From: Terriglobia bacterium
GTDB lineage: Bacteria; Acidobacteriota; Terriglobia; UBA7540
Direction of reading: 5' to 3'
DNA: 35,354 bases
Assembly: GCA_020073545.1 (NCBI GenBank)
Contig: JAIQEZ010000043.1
Span: forward strand, 1-35,354
Shown here: positions 18,292 through 25,995 of the stretch, one piece after another
Numbering within the stretch: position 1 is the stretch's first letter
How the letters are laid out: each line of letters begins with the position of its first letter
The notes under the pieces: generated by a model
The model's database searches: none
What the model was told of the DNA's origin: nothing
The model's input: only the letters and a program-made list of their open reading frames with translations
Position numbers and translations under genes: made by a program

Positions 18292-20619
18292 CTATGGAGC
18301 CGCGCGCTCGAGCTTCATGCCATGCTTTTGGAGAAAGTCGCTCAGCACGGGAAAGAAACGTTCAAACCCCGCGTCCGGCGACAGCGAGCCATTGCCTTGC
18401 CAGGCAAACACTGTCCCTTTGGGGAACTGCGCAAGCTTGTTTTCGAGGGCCGCTAACGTGAGCCCGTCGTACTGCGCGACGGCGAACGCCGTCTCGCTGC
18501 TGTCTTGAATGTAGCCTCGGTAAATAGCGACTCTGCCGGTGACATCCTGCAAGAGTGCGGCGACGGTGGTGCGGCAGTTTTCGGTGACGCAAAGCGCCAG
18601 CAACCGTTGTGCCTTTCCCGCGTCCAGCACCCAGGCCGAACCCCGACCCAACGCGTTGGCGAGCGCCTCTTCCAACCCCACCTCGAATCCGTGCGGGTAG
18701 TTTTGTGTGATCGGGTCATACCTAAGCTCCGATTCCCGTCCGGCCCAGTCGGCATGCCACTGTTCCAGCCTCTGCCAAAGGGGTGCCTCCGCCCCTGAGG
18801 AGCCGTGCCGTTGTAACATGAAGGCGGCATTCGAGGCCACCTCCGGGTCGCGATCGCCGAGGTGGGCGATCGCGATGCTTTCGAGCTCAGGGCTCATGTG
18901 AAGGTCGGCGACCTGGGCAAACAACATCTTGTAGCATCCGGTCATCGCCCGCGAAGCCATCGCCAGCTTGACGTCTGCTTCTCCGACCGCGGGATCAGCA
19001 CGCAGTAAATAGGCCAGTAACGGGGCCTGGGTATTGCAGGGGAGCGAACCCAGCTTGTCCTCGACGGAAGACTGGACCTGTGGGAGGACCGCCGGCGTGG
19101 CGTAGCGGGCGATGAGATTGGCGATGTTGTACGATTCTTCCAAGCGGCCATTGTGCAGAATGTCGTTCAGGTCGTCGGCGAGAATTCCCTCCAGCTCCGG
19201 CAGAGACTTGTCAGAAAGTAAGCCCAGCGCTTTGATCCCATCCTGTGGGTGCCCGCTGCGAATCTCGTCCAGAATGAGCTGGCGACCCTCATCGGGGGCG
19301 AGATTGTAAAGCCGTCGCAGCGCCACCTCATGAATGGGCATCTGCGTTTTCGGAGGACTCTGCACAATCTTGCGTAGGGGCTCGGCCATGGGTGGCCCGC
19401 CGATGAGCTCCCAACGGTATTCCAGCAGTTGATATTGTTGGCCGGCTGGCAAGGCGTCGAAAACGGCTGCCAACTGCGCGGGCAAGCCGCGAAGCCAAGC
19501 CGGAGCAGTCGGTGGGCCAGGGCAGCAGGCCAACTCGACGACGCCAGCCGCGCTGGCAGCTCTTGCCAAGCCGCGCTTTTCTTGAAGGTGTCCAACCAAC
19601 CGGCCGGCGAATTCCATTTCCTCCTCTTGAATTGCACTCAATCGGTCGCGGAACTGCTTCTGCCAAGCCGTTTGGAGCGAGATGTCCATTTCGGGATACG
19701 GCGGCATCGGCCCGTGCTCGAGTTGATAAGTGAGCGCGCCCAAGGTGAACAGAAACGTCTGGGAGATCGGGTGCTCAGGAGCCAGAAGCTCCCGCTCCAA
19801 CTCTCGCACCGCCAGGCTGCGCTCACGAGTGGCGAACAGGCCGTGCATAATCTCCTCGTTGCCATCGAATCGTCGCGCCATCTCCTTGACAGCTGCTTCG
19901 TTTCCCAGGAAGCTCAAGTCGCGGATCGCGTCACGTCGCCCCAGTTCGCCGGCGGGAGAATTGAGCACGCCAACCGCCTCACTCACGATTTCGGCTTCCC
20001 GCTGCGGATCGCGGGGCAGAATCTCGATCTCGATGATGTTCGACGCGACCGGAGGGTTCACCACCCACCCTTGCCCGGGCTCCGCAAGCTGGCGGGATTT
20101 CTGGAAGCGCCTCGTGACCACGAAAACGCGGTACCGGCCTGGTTGTTCAAACCGGGTCCAGTCGTTTAAATCCAACGAAACAGTGGCGGCTTTCTCACCC
20201 AGAAGGTGTTCTGAAGGGCTGTAGTCGCCGCCGAACCCACCGATGGAAGCGAAATAGTCCGCCCACGGGTCCCTGACTGGCGGATCCACGTGGAATTCGT
20301 CGGCCTCGAACAAATGCCTGGCCTCGTGGTTACCACCGTCGAACTGATAGATTCGGGGAATGCTGCTCGTCGCGGTGAGTTTGACCTCAATCCGTTCGCC
20401 GGGCCAGAACCTAGACTGCCCGCTGGCAATGCTCAGGACAAGCGAGACGCCGGGAGGATTCTGGGCCACTCCCTTGGCATGCTGCTCGACGAAGGAACCG
20501 TCCTGGCCACCCTGACCCGTCCCTGCCTCAGCCGGCAAGACTCCGAGCCCAGCCCACCCGACGAGCCTCAGCACTGTCGCAAGAGCGATAATGCCTGCCG
20601 CGCCTGAAGAGCCTCGCAT
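18292..20619 (-). CDS. Secreted protein of unknown function, likely alpha-helical repeats in the C-terminal two thirds
   Basis: 775 residues. A hydrophobic N-terminus, 'GIIALATVLRLVGWAGLGVLPAEA', looks like a signal peptide. About 55-225 is beta-rich and Ig-like ('VSLVLSIASGQSRFWPGERIEVKLTATSS', 'LDLNDWTRFEQPGRYRVFVVTRRF'), of the kind seen in domains with a ligand-binding sandwich. From about 230 the chain is helical, with HEAT-like stretches ('GRRDAIRDLSFLGNEAAVKEMARRF', 'LGDRDPEVASNAAFMLQRHGS'). I do not recognise the family. It lies on the minus strand between clpB and a broken copy of the clpB 3' end, so it may have been inserted there. Confidence 0.75.
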   Translation of the reverse strand: MRGSSGAAGIIALATVLRLVGWAGLGVLPAEAGTGQGGQDGSFVEQHAKGVAQNPPGVSLVLSIASGQSRFWPGERIEVKLTATSSIPRIYQFDGGNHEARHLFEADEFHVDPPVRDPWADYFASIGGFGGDYSPSEHLLGEKAATVSLDLNDWTRFEQPGRYRVFVVTRRFQKSRQLAEPGQGWVVNPPVASNIIEIEILPRDPQREAEIVSEAVGVLNSPAGELGRRDAIRDLSFLGNEAAVKEMARRFDGNEEIMHGLFATRERSLAVRELERELLAPEHPISQTFLFTLGALTYQLEHGPMPPYPEMDISLQTAWQKQFRDRLSAIQEEEMEFAGRLVGHLQEKRGLARAASAAGVVELACCPGPPTAPAWLRGLPAQLAAVFDALPAGQQYQLLEYRWELIGGPPMAEPLRKIVQSPPKTQMPIHEVALRRLYNLAPDEGRQLILDEIRSGHPQDGIKALGLLSDKSLPELEGILADDLNDILHNGRLEESYNIANLIARYATPAVLPQVQSSVEDKLGSLPCNTQAPLLAYLLRADPAVGEADVKLAMASRAMTGCYKMLFAQVADLHMSPELESIAIAHLGDRDPEVASNAAFMLQRHGSSGAEAPLWQRLEQWHADWAGRESELRYDPITQNYPHGFEVGLEEALANALGRGSAWVLDAGKAQRLLALCVTENCRTTVAALLQDVTGRVAIYRGYIQDSSETAFAVAQYDGLTLAALENKLAQFPKGTVFAWQGNGSLSPDAGFERFFPVLSDFLQKHGMKLERAAP

Positions 20620-20831
20620 GTTACGTACTTACTTAGACCCCGTCCCCGGCGAAGAGGTTGCAATAACCTATGCCCATGAGAACGGGGGCATGGCCGCAAT
20701 CTATGGTTTCCGGCCAGGGAGAATTCATCATACTCCAGATACTTGAGGAGAACTTGCCTACCCGGAATCCACCCTGCTGTGGGCCCGGCCCAGCGTCTGA
20801 CCGTAATTCCACGGCATCCACGCCGACGGGT

Positions 20832-20920
20832 TGCCAGGGGATTCGCTCACAGTTGATGCCGATATGAAGTAGGGCGCGATGACGTTCGGGCGCGCCACGG
20901 CGAAGGCGGCGCGAAGGTGA
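20832..20920 (+). pseudogene. Truncated second copy of the clpB 3' end
   Basis: A gap-free alignment to 17846-17934 (the last 89 bp of clpB) gives 77 identical positions. The first 25 bp are identical, and both copies end at the same TGA. One change creates an in-frame TAG (AAG to TAG at 20870), so this fragment is not a functional gene end. Most differences are in the last 36 bp. Nothing upstream of 20832 matches clpB by eye. Confidence 0.85.
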
Positions 20921-20986
20921 ACCTCCGAGCTGCTGGGCGCCCCGCGGCGTTAGAATAGCTACAAAAGGTTTGACAGAGGAGGGCGA

Positions 20987-21118
20987 TTGAAGATCAAAGT
21001 TGTAGTCCATGAGACGGCTGGGAACTCCTTCGTGTTCGGGGGAGTCACCACATCTACGGAAAACCGGGCAGCTGGTAGCCACGGTCAGTGCAGTCCTGAC
21101 CGTGGGTTCTTCCTTTGA
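20987..21118 (+). pseudogene. HicB-like 5' remnant
   Basis: A TTG start preceded by GAGGAGGGCGA opens 'LKIKVVVHETAGNSFVFGGV', which resembles the 'MKIKVVVHEAEEGGYWAEVP' start of HicB antitoxins. The frame runs 43 codons and ends at a TGA inside the hairpin sequence, without the rest of the HicB fold. It is best read as a broken antitoxin gene, cut where the repeat begins. A chance match of a short segment is possible. Confidence 0.4.
21079..21116 (+). terminator. Hairpin repeat A, terminator-like
   Basis: CCACGGTCAG (21079-21088) and CTGACCGTGG (21096-21105) form a perfect 10-bp stem with a 7-nt loop, followed by GTTCTTCCTTT. The same hairpin occurs in inverted orientation at 21227-21253. 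Confidence 0.5.
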
Positions 21119-21218
21119 TAGCGAGTGCGTAGTCTACATGAATAGTTCAATCCCGTGAGGTAGCGGCAGGCCTCATCCAGATTGGCGACGTGCGGCTGAA
21201 ACTGGGGCATCGGGCACG

Positions 21219-21253
21219 AAAAAAGCCCACGGTCAGAACAGCACTGACCGTGG
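21219..21253 (-). terminator. Hairpin repeat B, terminator-like on the minus strand
   Basis: The same stem arms as repeat A (21227-21236/21244-21253), with an A-tract at 21219-21224 that reads as a T-tract on the minus strand. As a terminator it would act on leftward transcription, for which no source gene is obvious. Confidence 0.5.
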
Positions 21254-21341
21254 CTACCTGCTCCTTCGTGTTCGGGCCAGCCATCACGTTGATCGCAATC
21301 CAGCATGAACGCGCGGCGTAGAGCTCCGCACCGATGATGGC

Positions 21342-21369
21342 AAAATGATGGCAAGCGTGATATCATTTT
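21342..21369 (+). promoter_or_regulatory. Candidate operator of the VapBC/FitAB-type operon
   Basis: A perfect inverted repeat AAAATGAT (21342-21349)/ATCATTTT (21362-21369) with a 12-bp spacer lies 15 bp before the antitoxin ATG. Ribbon-helix-helix antitoxins typically autoregulate through such sites. The inner TGATATCA (21358-21365) is itself palindromic. Confidence 0.5.
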
Positions 21370-21384
21370 GACGTGGGAGGCTTT

Positions 21385-21639
21385 ATGGCCAACGTGACAG
21401 TACGCAACATCCCAGAGAAAGATTACGCCGAACTCCGACAGGATGCCAGGCAAAATCGGCGCAGCATCAACGCCGAAGTCCTGAGCCTGGTTGCCGACAG
21501 GGCTGAAATGAACCGGCGGCGGCGGCATGCCGCTAAGGCGATGAAGAGGATCAACAAGATACGAGAAGAGATCGCCAGGAAGTACCCCAACCAGCCCGAT
21601 AGTGTCGACCTGATTCGCGAAGACCGGGACAGCCGATGA
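21385..21639 (+). CDS. FitA/VapB-type ribbon-helix-helix antitoxin
   Basis: 84 residues from the ATG at 21385. 'MANVTVRNIPEKDYAELRQDARQNRRSINAEVLSLVADRAE' is the FitA-like (Arc-class) DNA-binding signature. The basic/charged C-terminal tail would bind the toxin. GGAGG lies 5 nt before this ATG; a GTG four codons earlier overlaps that site and is rejected. The last four bases overlap the toxin start (ATGA), so the two are coupled. The inverted repeat upstream is the likely binding site. Confidence 0.88.
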   Translation: MANVTVRNIPEKDYAELRQDARQNRRSINAEVLSLVADRAEMNRRRRHAAKAMKRINKIREEIARKYPNQPDSVDLIREDRDSR

Positions 21640-22055
21640 ACATTGTGCTCGACGCCAGCGTCGCCGCCAAGTGGCTTCTGGCCGAGGCGGACAGTGACAA
21701 GGCCGCAGCCTTATTTCAGGCGTGGACGGCCAAGCGTATTGGGTTGCTGGCCCCCGAGATACTTCCCGTGGAGGTGGGCAGCACTTTGTGGAAGAGAGTG
21801 ATGCGCGGCCTCTTGCCCGCAGGGGAAGCCATAAGGTTGCAGCACGAGTTCACCGATCTGGGAATTCCTCTGCGCCCTGTCGGAGAACTGGTTGACGCAG
21901 CTTTCGACTTGGCCCTGCGATTTCGGCACTCCGTCTGCGACGGCCTCTACCTCGCCTTGGCGCTTGAGACCGGCGCAGACTTTGTGACTGCAGATGAGAA
22001 ACTCTTCAACCTGACTAGGTCTGGAAGCACTCGGCTCCTGCGGCACTGGGAGTGA
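21636..22055 (+). CDS. VapC/FitB-type PIN-domain ribonuclease toxin
   Basis: 139 residues. The acidic residues of the PIN active site are visible: Asp6 in 'MNIVLDAS', Glu in 'LPVEVGSTLWK', Asp in 'SVCDGLYLALA' and Asp in 'FVTADEKLF'. VapC toxins are Mg-dependent endoribonucleases that cut tRNA or rRNA loops when not bound by their antitoxin. It overlaps the antitoxin by 4 bp. No catalytic residue is missing, so it is probably functional. Confidence 0.92.
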   Translation: MNIVLDASVAAKWLLAEADSDKAAALFQAWTAKRIGLLAPEILPVEVGSTLWKRVMRGLLPAGEAIRLQHEFTDLGIPLRPVGELVDAAFDLALRFRHSVCDGLYLALALETGADFVTADEKLFNLTRSGSTRLLRHWE

Positions 22056-22110
22056 CTTGCAAGCCTCAGCCAGCATCTAATGAGTGTAGGGGCCAAAGGG
22101 AAGGAAAAAG

Positions 22111-22968
22111 ATGTGGAATAATCTCAAGACAACGATCCTGCTTGCGGGCATGACGGGCCTGCTGTTGGCCATTGGGCAGCTCTGGGGCGGTGAGCGCGGG
22201 CTGATGTTTGCCCTGGTGCTCGCCGCAGTGATGAACCTGGGCAGCTATTTCTTCTCGGATAAGATTGCGCTGAAGATGTCCGGCGCGCAGCCCATTGCGC
22301 GCGAGGACGGCCCGCGCATTTACCAGATCGTCGAGCGCCTGGCCGCGAAGGCCAGCATCCCTGTTCCCAAGATTTACATGATCCCCACGGATTCGCCCAA
22401 CGCTTTTGCCACGGGACGCAACCCGAACCACGCTTCGGTGGCGGTGACGCGCGGCATTCTCGACATCTGCGACGACGAGGAAATCGAGGGCGTGCTCGCA
22501 CACGAGCTCGGCCACGTCAAGAACCGTGACATCCTGATCAGCGCCGTAGTGGCCACACTGGCCGGCGCCATCACCATGATCGGGCGCATGATCTGGTGGG
22601 CCGAGATGTTCGGAGGCTTTGGCGGCGGCCGCAGCGACGACCGTCGCGGCGGCGCGTTTTCCGCCCTGGCGATGATGATCCTCGCCCCGCTTGCTGCCGT
22701 GCTCATTCAACTCGCCATTTCGCGTTCGCGTGAATACGAAGCTGACGCGACCGGCGCGCGCATCACCGGCAATCCGCAAGGCCTCGCCCGCGCCCTCGAC
22801 AAGATCGACAAGTGGGCGAAGCGCATCCCCATGCAGGCCTCGCCCTCGATGGCGCACCTGTTCATCTATCAGCCGCTCACCACGGGTGAAATCTTCTCCA
22901 GCCTGTTCTCCACTCACCCGCCCATCCGCAAGCGCATTGAGCGGCTGATCGGTCGCGACTTCGTTTAG
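22111..22968 (+). CDS. htpX: Membrane zinc metalloprotease HtpX
   Basis: 285 residues, M48 family. Two membrane segments lie near the N-terminus (about 8-24 and 30-47), followed by the zinc site 'AHELGHVKNRD' (His131, Glu132, His135) and two further hydrophobic segments (about 146-168 and 185-205). 'REYEADATGARITGNP' then supplies the third ligand (Glu208 or 210). The C-terminus has the family motif 'LFSTHPPIRKRIERL'. HtpX degrades misfolded membrane proteins alongside FtsH. GGAAGGA precedes the ATG. A terminator follows at once. Together with hsp20 and clpB it makes a quality-control group. Confidence 0.96.
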   Translation: MWNNLKTTILLAGMTGLLLAIGQLWGGERGLMFALVLAAVMNLGSYFFSDKIALKMSGAQPIAREDGPRIYQIVERLAAKASIPVPKIYMIPTDSPNAFATGRNPNHASVAVTRGILDICDDEEIEGVLAHELGHVKNRDILISAVVATLAGAITMIGRMIWWAEMFGGFGGGRSDDRRGGAFSALAMMILAPLAAVLIQLAISRSREYEADATGARITGNPQGLARALDKIDKWAKRIPMQASPSMAHLFIYQPLTTGEIFSSLFSTHPPIRKRIERLIGRDFV

Positions 22969-22998
22969 CCCGCTTGCCAGCTTCAATCCTTCCCGTGG

Positions 22999-23023
22999 GG
23001 CCCACGTGCCGCCGTGGGCCTTT
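22999..23023 (+). terminator. Terminator of htpX
   Basis: GGCCCACG (22999-23006) and CGTGGGCC (23013-23020) form a perfect 8-bp GC-rich stem with a 6-nt loop, followed by a short TTT. Confidence 0.55.
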
Positions 23024-23064
23024 GCCTGCCTACAAAATACGGAACGCCTTTCTCTCGCCCGCTC

Positions 23065-23070
23065 TATAAT
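23065..23070 (+). promoter_or_regulatory. -10 box placing a leaderless start for the phosphatase gene
   Basis: A perfect TATAAT ends 8 nt before the ATG at 23079, so transcription should start at or within two bases of the start codon. The TTACCTCCT between them is not a ribosome-binding site on this strand. No clear -35 is seen. Confidence 0.4.
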
Positions 23071-23078
23071 TACCTCCT

Positions 23079-24248
23079 ATGCCGGCCACTCCTCAGACCG
23101 GGAAGAGCCGCAGCCCGCTTAAGTTTCTGAACGGCAGCGCGCAGCGCGTGGGCCATTTCTGGGAACGCGCTTCCGACGGCCTGGAGATCCAGACCCTCTG
23201 GTCGCAGTTCTTCTCCGAAGCGCGGGCCAGCTATAGCCTTTATCACCGCGAGGTCGATTGGGACGCGCTGCGCCACGAAACGCGCTTCCGCCGGTTCCTG
23301 AAAATCGGCCGCGCCCTGTTTTGGGCGATGATCATGAAGCTCTCGCCTGCGCGGCGCGTGTTCCTTCTAATCGTCCTCCTGTTGCTGGCGTTCTTCGTGC
23401 TCAACGTTCGGCCCGCCGGCGCCCCGCGCGAGGCGGAATTCCTTATGGCCATCGGCGGCCTGATTTTTCTGCTCGCGCTTGAGCTTGCCGACCGCGTCAC
23501 GATGAAGCGCGACCTGGAAATAGCGCGCGAAATCCAGCGCTGGCTCGTTCCGCAGGCCCCGCCACGCGTCCCCGGCGTGGACATCGCTTTTTCCTCGCGC
23601 CCCGCCAACACCGTGGGCGGCGATTACTTCGACGCCTTCCTGCTCGACGGCGCCGCGCCTGCGCCCACTTCCCAGCGCCTCTTGCTCGTCGTCGCCGACG
23701 TCGCCGGCAAAAGCGTCCCCGCCGCACTCCTCATGGCCACTTTCCAGGCCAGCCTGCGCACGGTGGCCAACGCCGCCACGCCGCTTACCGAAATCGTCTC
23801 GCGCATTAACGATTACGCCTGTGCCCACAGCCTGGGGGGGCGCCGCTTCACCACCGCCTTTTTCGCCGAATTTAATCCCGCCACGCGCGCGCTCACTTAC
23901 CTCCGCGCCGGTCACAACATACCCATCCTGCGCCGCGCCTCGGGCGAGTTCGAGCGTCCCGAAGAAGGCGACCTGCCGCTCGGCATCAATCCCGGAACGC
24001 GCTTTCCTTCGGGCTTGGTCACGCTTGCGCCCGGCGACCTTCTTGTCATCTTCACCGACGGCGTCGTGGAGGCCGTGAACGAACGCGACCAGGAATTCGG
24101 CGAAGCCCGCCTACTCGACGTCCTGCGAGCTGCGCCCGCCGAAAGCGCTGCTGCCACCCTTCAGCGTCTCACCTCCGCCGTCGACGCTTTCGCCGGCTCT
24201 GCCCGGCAGCACGACGACATCACCTGGCTCGTCTTCCGTGTGGAGTGA
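23079..24248 (+). CDS. PP2C-type serine phosphatase, RsbU/SpoIIE family, membrane-anchored
   Basis: 389 residues. An N-terminal soluble region (about 1-85) has no motif I know. Two membrane segments follow (about 90-108 'VFLLIVLLLLAFFVL' and 121-138). The SpoIIE/PPM phosphatase domain covers about 150-388: 'EIAREIQRWLVP' (the usual linker helix), 'VGGDYFDAF', 'VADVAGKSVPAALLM', 'LRAGHNIPILRR', 'LGI', 'IFTDGVVEAVN' and 'HDDITWLV', which give the metal-binding aspartates. Such enzymes dephosphorylate anti-anti-sigma factors in partner-switching control of stress responses. No sensor or anti-sigma gene is adjacent, so its partner is unknown. Confidence 0.9.
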   Translation: MPATPQTGKSRSPLKFLNGSAQRVGHFWERASDGLEIQTLWSQFFSEARASYSLYHREVDWDALRHETRFRRFLKIGRALFWAMIMKLSPARRVFLLIVLLLLAFFVLNVRPAGAPREAEFLMAIGGLIFLLALELADRVTMKRDLEIAREIQRWLVPQAPPRVPGVDIAFSSRPANTVGGDYFDAFLLDGAAPAPTSQRLLLVVADVAGKSVPAALLMATFQASLRTVANAATPLTEIVSRINDYACAHSLGGRRFTTAFFAEFNPATRALTYLRAGHNIPILRRASGEFERPEEGDLPLGINPGTRFPSGLVTLAPGDLLVIFTDGVVEAVNERDQEFGEARLLDVLRAAPAESAAATLQRLTSAVDAFAGSARQHDDITWLVFRVE

Positions 24249-24292
24249 TCGCCTCCACGCCCTGCCAGTTGCAACTGCGCGCGTTACCTGCC

Positions 24293-24321
24293 TTGTCTCG
24301 CTGCAGGGAATAAGCTAGGAT
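24293..24321 (+). promoter_or_regulatory. Promoter of the moaA leader
   Basis: TTGTCT (24293-24298) and TAGGAT (24316-24321) are separated by 17 nt. Transcription would start near 24328, exactly where the first paired segment of the riboswitch begins. Confidence 0.5.
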
Positions 24322-24327
24322 GGAAGT

Positions 24328-24457
24328 GTTCTCCGAGCCCGCGACGCTAACGGAGCATCACAATCCCAGGCGCGCTGGGCCGATAGGGTGGCGCGAGAAA
24401 TCGCGTCGCCTCCCGTGTTTGGAAAGGAGAACGCCGCCGGCTCCAAACACGAGCCGG
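24328..24457 (+). ncRNA. Probable molybdenum-cofactor (Moco) riboswitch
   Basis: A dense set of stems lies in the leader of moaA. The long-range pair is GTTCTCC (24328-24334)/GGAGAAC (24426-24432). A local CTCCG/CGGAG pair (24331-24335/24351-24355) competes with it. CCCAG/CTGGG pair at 24365-24369/24375-24379. A 10-bp hairpin capped by a GAAA tetraloop spans 24387-24410. GTGTTTGG/CCAAACAC pair at 24415-24422/24443-24450. The phrases CTCCGAGCC, the GAAA-capped stem and GTGTTTGGAAAGGAG agree with what I remember of the Moco RNA motif. Position in front of a Moco synthesis gene supports it. Confidence 0.78.
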
Positions 24458-24467
24458 TTTCTTGTTT
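24437..24467 (+). terminator. Riboswitch expression-platform terminator
   Basis: CCGGCTC (24437-24443) and GAGCCGG (24451-24457) form a perfect 7-bp stem followed by TTTCTTGTTT. The terminator loop (24444-24450) is the 3' arm of the riboswitch stem GTGTTTGG/CCAAACAC, so the two structures exclude each other. This fits control by premature termination when cofactor is plentiful. Confidence 0.75.
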
Positions 24468-24486
24468 GGGGCGCTTAGTCCGAGTG

Positions 24487-24570
24487 ACAGGGAACAGGTT
24501 ATAGGTGACAGGAAATAGGGAGCTGTCGACTCCCTTGTTGTCTCACTATAACCTGTCACCTGTTCCCTGT
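24487..24570. repeat. Inverted repeat between the riboswitch terminator and moaA
   Basis: ACAGGGAACAGG (24487-24498) is exactly complementary to CCTGTTCCCTGT (24559-24570). Related units (GGTGACAGG and CCTGTCACC, TATAGG and CTATAACC) lie inside. The moaA ATG follows 12 nt later without a clear ribosome-binding site. Confidence 0.6.
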
Positions 24571-24581
24571 AACCTAACCTT

Positions 24582-25568
24582 ATGCTGCGTGATAAGTTCG
24601 GGCGGGAAATTCACGACCTGCGCATTTCGGTGACGGACCGCTGCAACTTCAGTTGCGTTTACTGCAAGTCCGCGGATCCGAAAAACTACTTCCCGCACCG
24701 CGACCTGCTGACGTGGGAGGAATTCCTGCGCCTCAGCCGCGTCCTGGTGGGCCTGGGTATTCGCAAAATCCGCGTAACCGGCGGCGAGCCGCTGCTGCGC
24801 GCCGGCGTCGTCGATTTCATCGCGCGCCTGCGGCGGCTCGACGGGCTAGCCGACCTGGCGCTCACCACCAACGGCTACCTGCTGCCGGAGATGGCTCAGG
24901 AGCTCGCGGCCGCGGGCGCCCCGCGCGTCACCGTCAGCCTGGATTCGACGAATCCCGAAAAGTTCGCGAAGATCACGCGCACGCCGCGCTCCTACGAGAA
25001 AGTGATGGCCGGCATTGACGCTGCCCTGGAAGCGGGTTTGCGCCCGGTGAAAGTGAACATTGTTCTGGTGCGCGGCTTCAACGACGACGAGATCGCGGAA
25101 TTCGCGCGCTTGGCGCGCCGCCGAAATATCCTGGTGCGATTTATTGAGTTCATGCCGCTCGATGCCGACCACGCCTGGAGGCGCGAACTGGTGATTACGG
25201 CGAAGGAAATTGTGGACGCCATCCAGCCCGTGTTTCCGCTCGTGGAAATCCCACGCCACTCACCCAGTGAGACGGCGCTACGTTACCGGTTCGCAGACGG
25301 CCAGGGCGAGCTTGGCATCATCGCGCCCGTTTCGATTCCTTTTTGCGGGCAGTGCAGTCGCATCCGCGTGACGGCTGACGGCAAGCTGCGCACTTGCCTT
25401 TTCTCGCTGCGCGAGCACGACGTGCGGCACCTGGTCCGCAACGGCGCCACCGACCAGGATATCGCGAGGTTCATGGAAAAAGCCGTGCACCAGAAGGAGC
25501 CCGGCCACCGCATCAACGAGCCGGATTTCGTTCAGCCTTCGCGCACCATGGTTTACATCGGAGGGTGA
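24582..25568 (+). CDS. moaA: GTP 3',8-cyclase MoaA
   Basis: 328 residues, close to the family length. It is a radical-SAM enzyme for the first step of molybdenum cofactor synthesis, turning GTP into 3',8-cyclo-GTP, which MoaC then converts to cPMP. The SAM cluster motif C-x3-C-x2-C is at Cys21, Cys25 and Cys28 ('DRCNFSCVYCKS'). 'VTGGEPLLR' follows, and the second [4Fe-4S] cluster has C-x2-C-x13-C at Cys255, Cys258 and Cys272 ('FCGQCSRIRVTADGKLRTC'). The chain ends in the conserved double glycine ('YIGG'). Expression is probably governed by the riboswitch upstream. No other moa gene is in the window. Confidence 0.97.
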   Translation: MLRDKFGREIHDLRISVTDRCNFSCVYCKSADPKNYFPHRDLLTWEEFLRLSRVLVGLGIRKIRVTGGEPLLRAGVVDFIARLRRLDGLADLALTTNGYLLPEMAQELAAAGAPRVTVSLDSTNPEKFAKITRTPRSYEKVMAGIDAALEAGLRPVKVNIVLVRGFNDDEIAEFARLARRRNILVRFIEFMPLDADHAWRRELVITAKEIVDAIQPVFPLVEIPRHSPSETALRYRFADGQGELGIIAPVSIPFCGQCSRIRVTADGKLRTCLFSLREHDVRHLVRNGATDQDIARFMEKAVHQKEPGHRINEPDFVQPSRTMVYIGG

Positions 25569-25995
25569 GGCTTCCGCGGAGACTCGACCCCCGACCTGCA
25601 GGGAAACGACCTGTATTGCTGTTTGGGTGACCGCCGTTCAACCCCCGACCGCGCAGGCAGGTACGGGGGATGGCTTTTGTGCCCTGCAAGGGCACAAGAC
25701 AATAGCCGGGGGCAACGCCCCCGGGAAGGTCGTCAGGGGAGAGTCGACCCTGCAAGGGTCGTACAGCGAGTGCGTTGCAGGGTGGCCGATGCCAACCTGA
25801 ACCGCATGTGACCCCTTAAGGGTCTCGGGTAAGGGGTGGCTAGTCTTCCGGGGGCGTTGCCCCCGGCTATTATATCGATCCCCTCCGGGGATCAGGCCTG
25901 GTGAGGAATGAGAGGCCCTTGCGTCAGAACCACCACGCGACCGAGGTTCCTCGGCAGCACGGCGCTTCTTAAGCTAAGATATACGCAGGGCGATT
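25569..25995. repeat. Intergenic cluster of palindromic (REP-like) repeats
   Basis: At least six palindromes are seen: TTGTGCCC/GGGCACAA (25677-25697), CCGGGGGC-AA-CGCCCCCGG (25706-25724), GACCC/GGGTC (25746-25760), GACCC/GGGTC again (25810-25824), CCGGGGGC-GTT-GCCCCCGG (25848-25866) and GATCCCC/GGGGATC (25877-25893). The segment 25701-25728 recurs in inverted orientation at 25845-25871, including its AATAG/CTATT flank, so the block has the look of a paired REP/BIME unit. No gene lies here. The nadA leader (from about 25960) has AGGGCGATT before the ATG. Confidence 0.65.

Larger units (their letters stand above)
20620..21384. other. Intergenic region with gene remnants and paired hairpins
   Basis: 765 bp without an intact gene. 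Contents in order: unassigned sequence to 20831, the clpB tail copy (20832-20920), a hicB-like 5' remnant (20987-21118), two near-identical hairpins in inverted orientation (21079-21105, 21227-21253), a repeated phrase CTCCTTCGTGTTCGGG (near 21025 and 21270), and the vapBC-type operator (21342-21369). Confidence 0.6.

Noticed and set aside
21085-21528. Minus-strand 147-codon frame over the hairpin repeats
   Set aside because: It spans the hairpins, the vapBC-type operator and the antitoxin gene, and has no family similarity.
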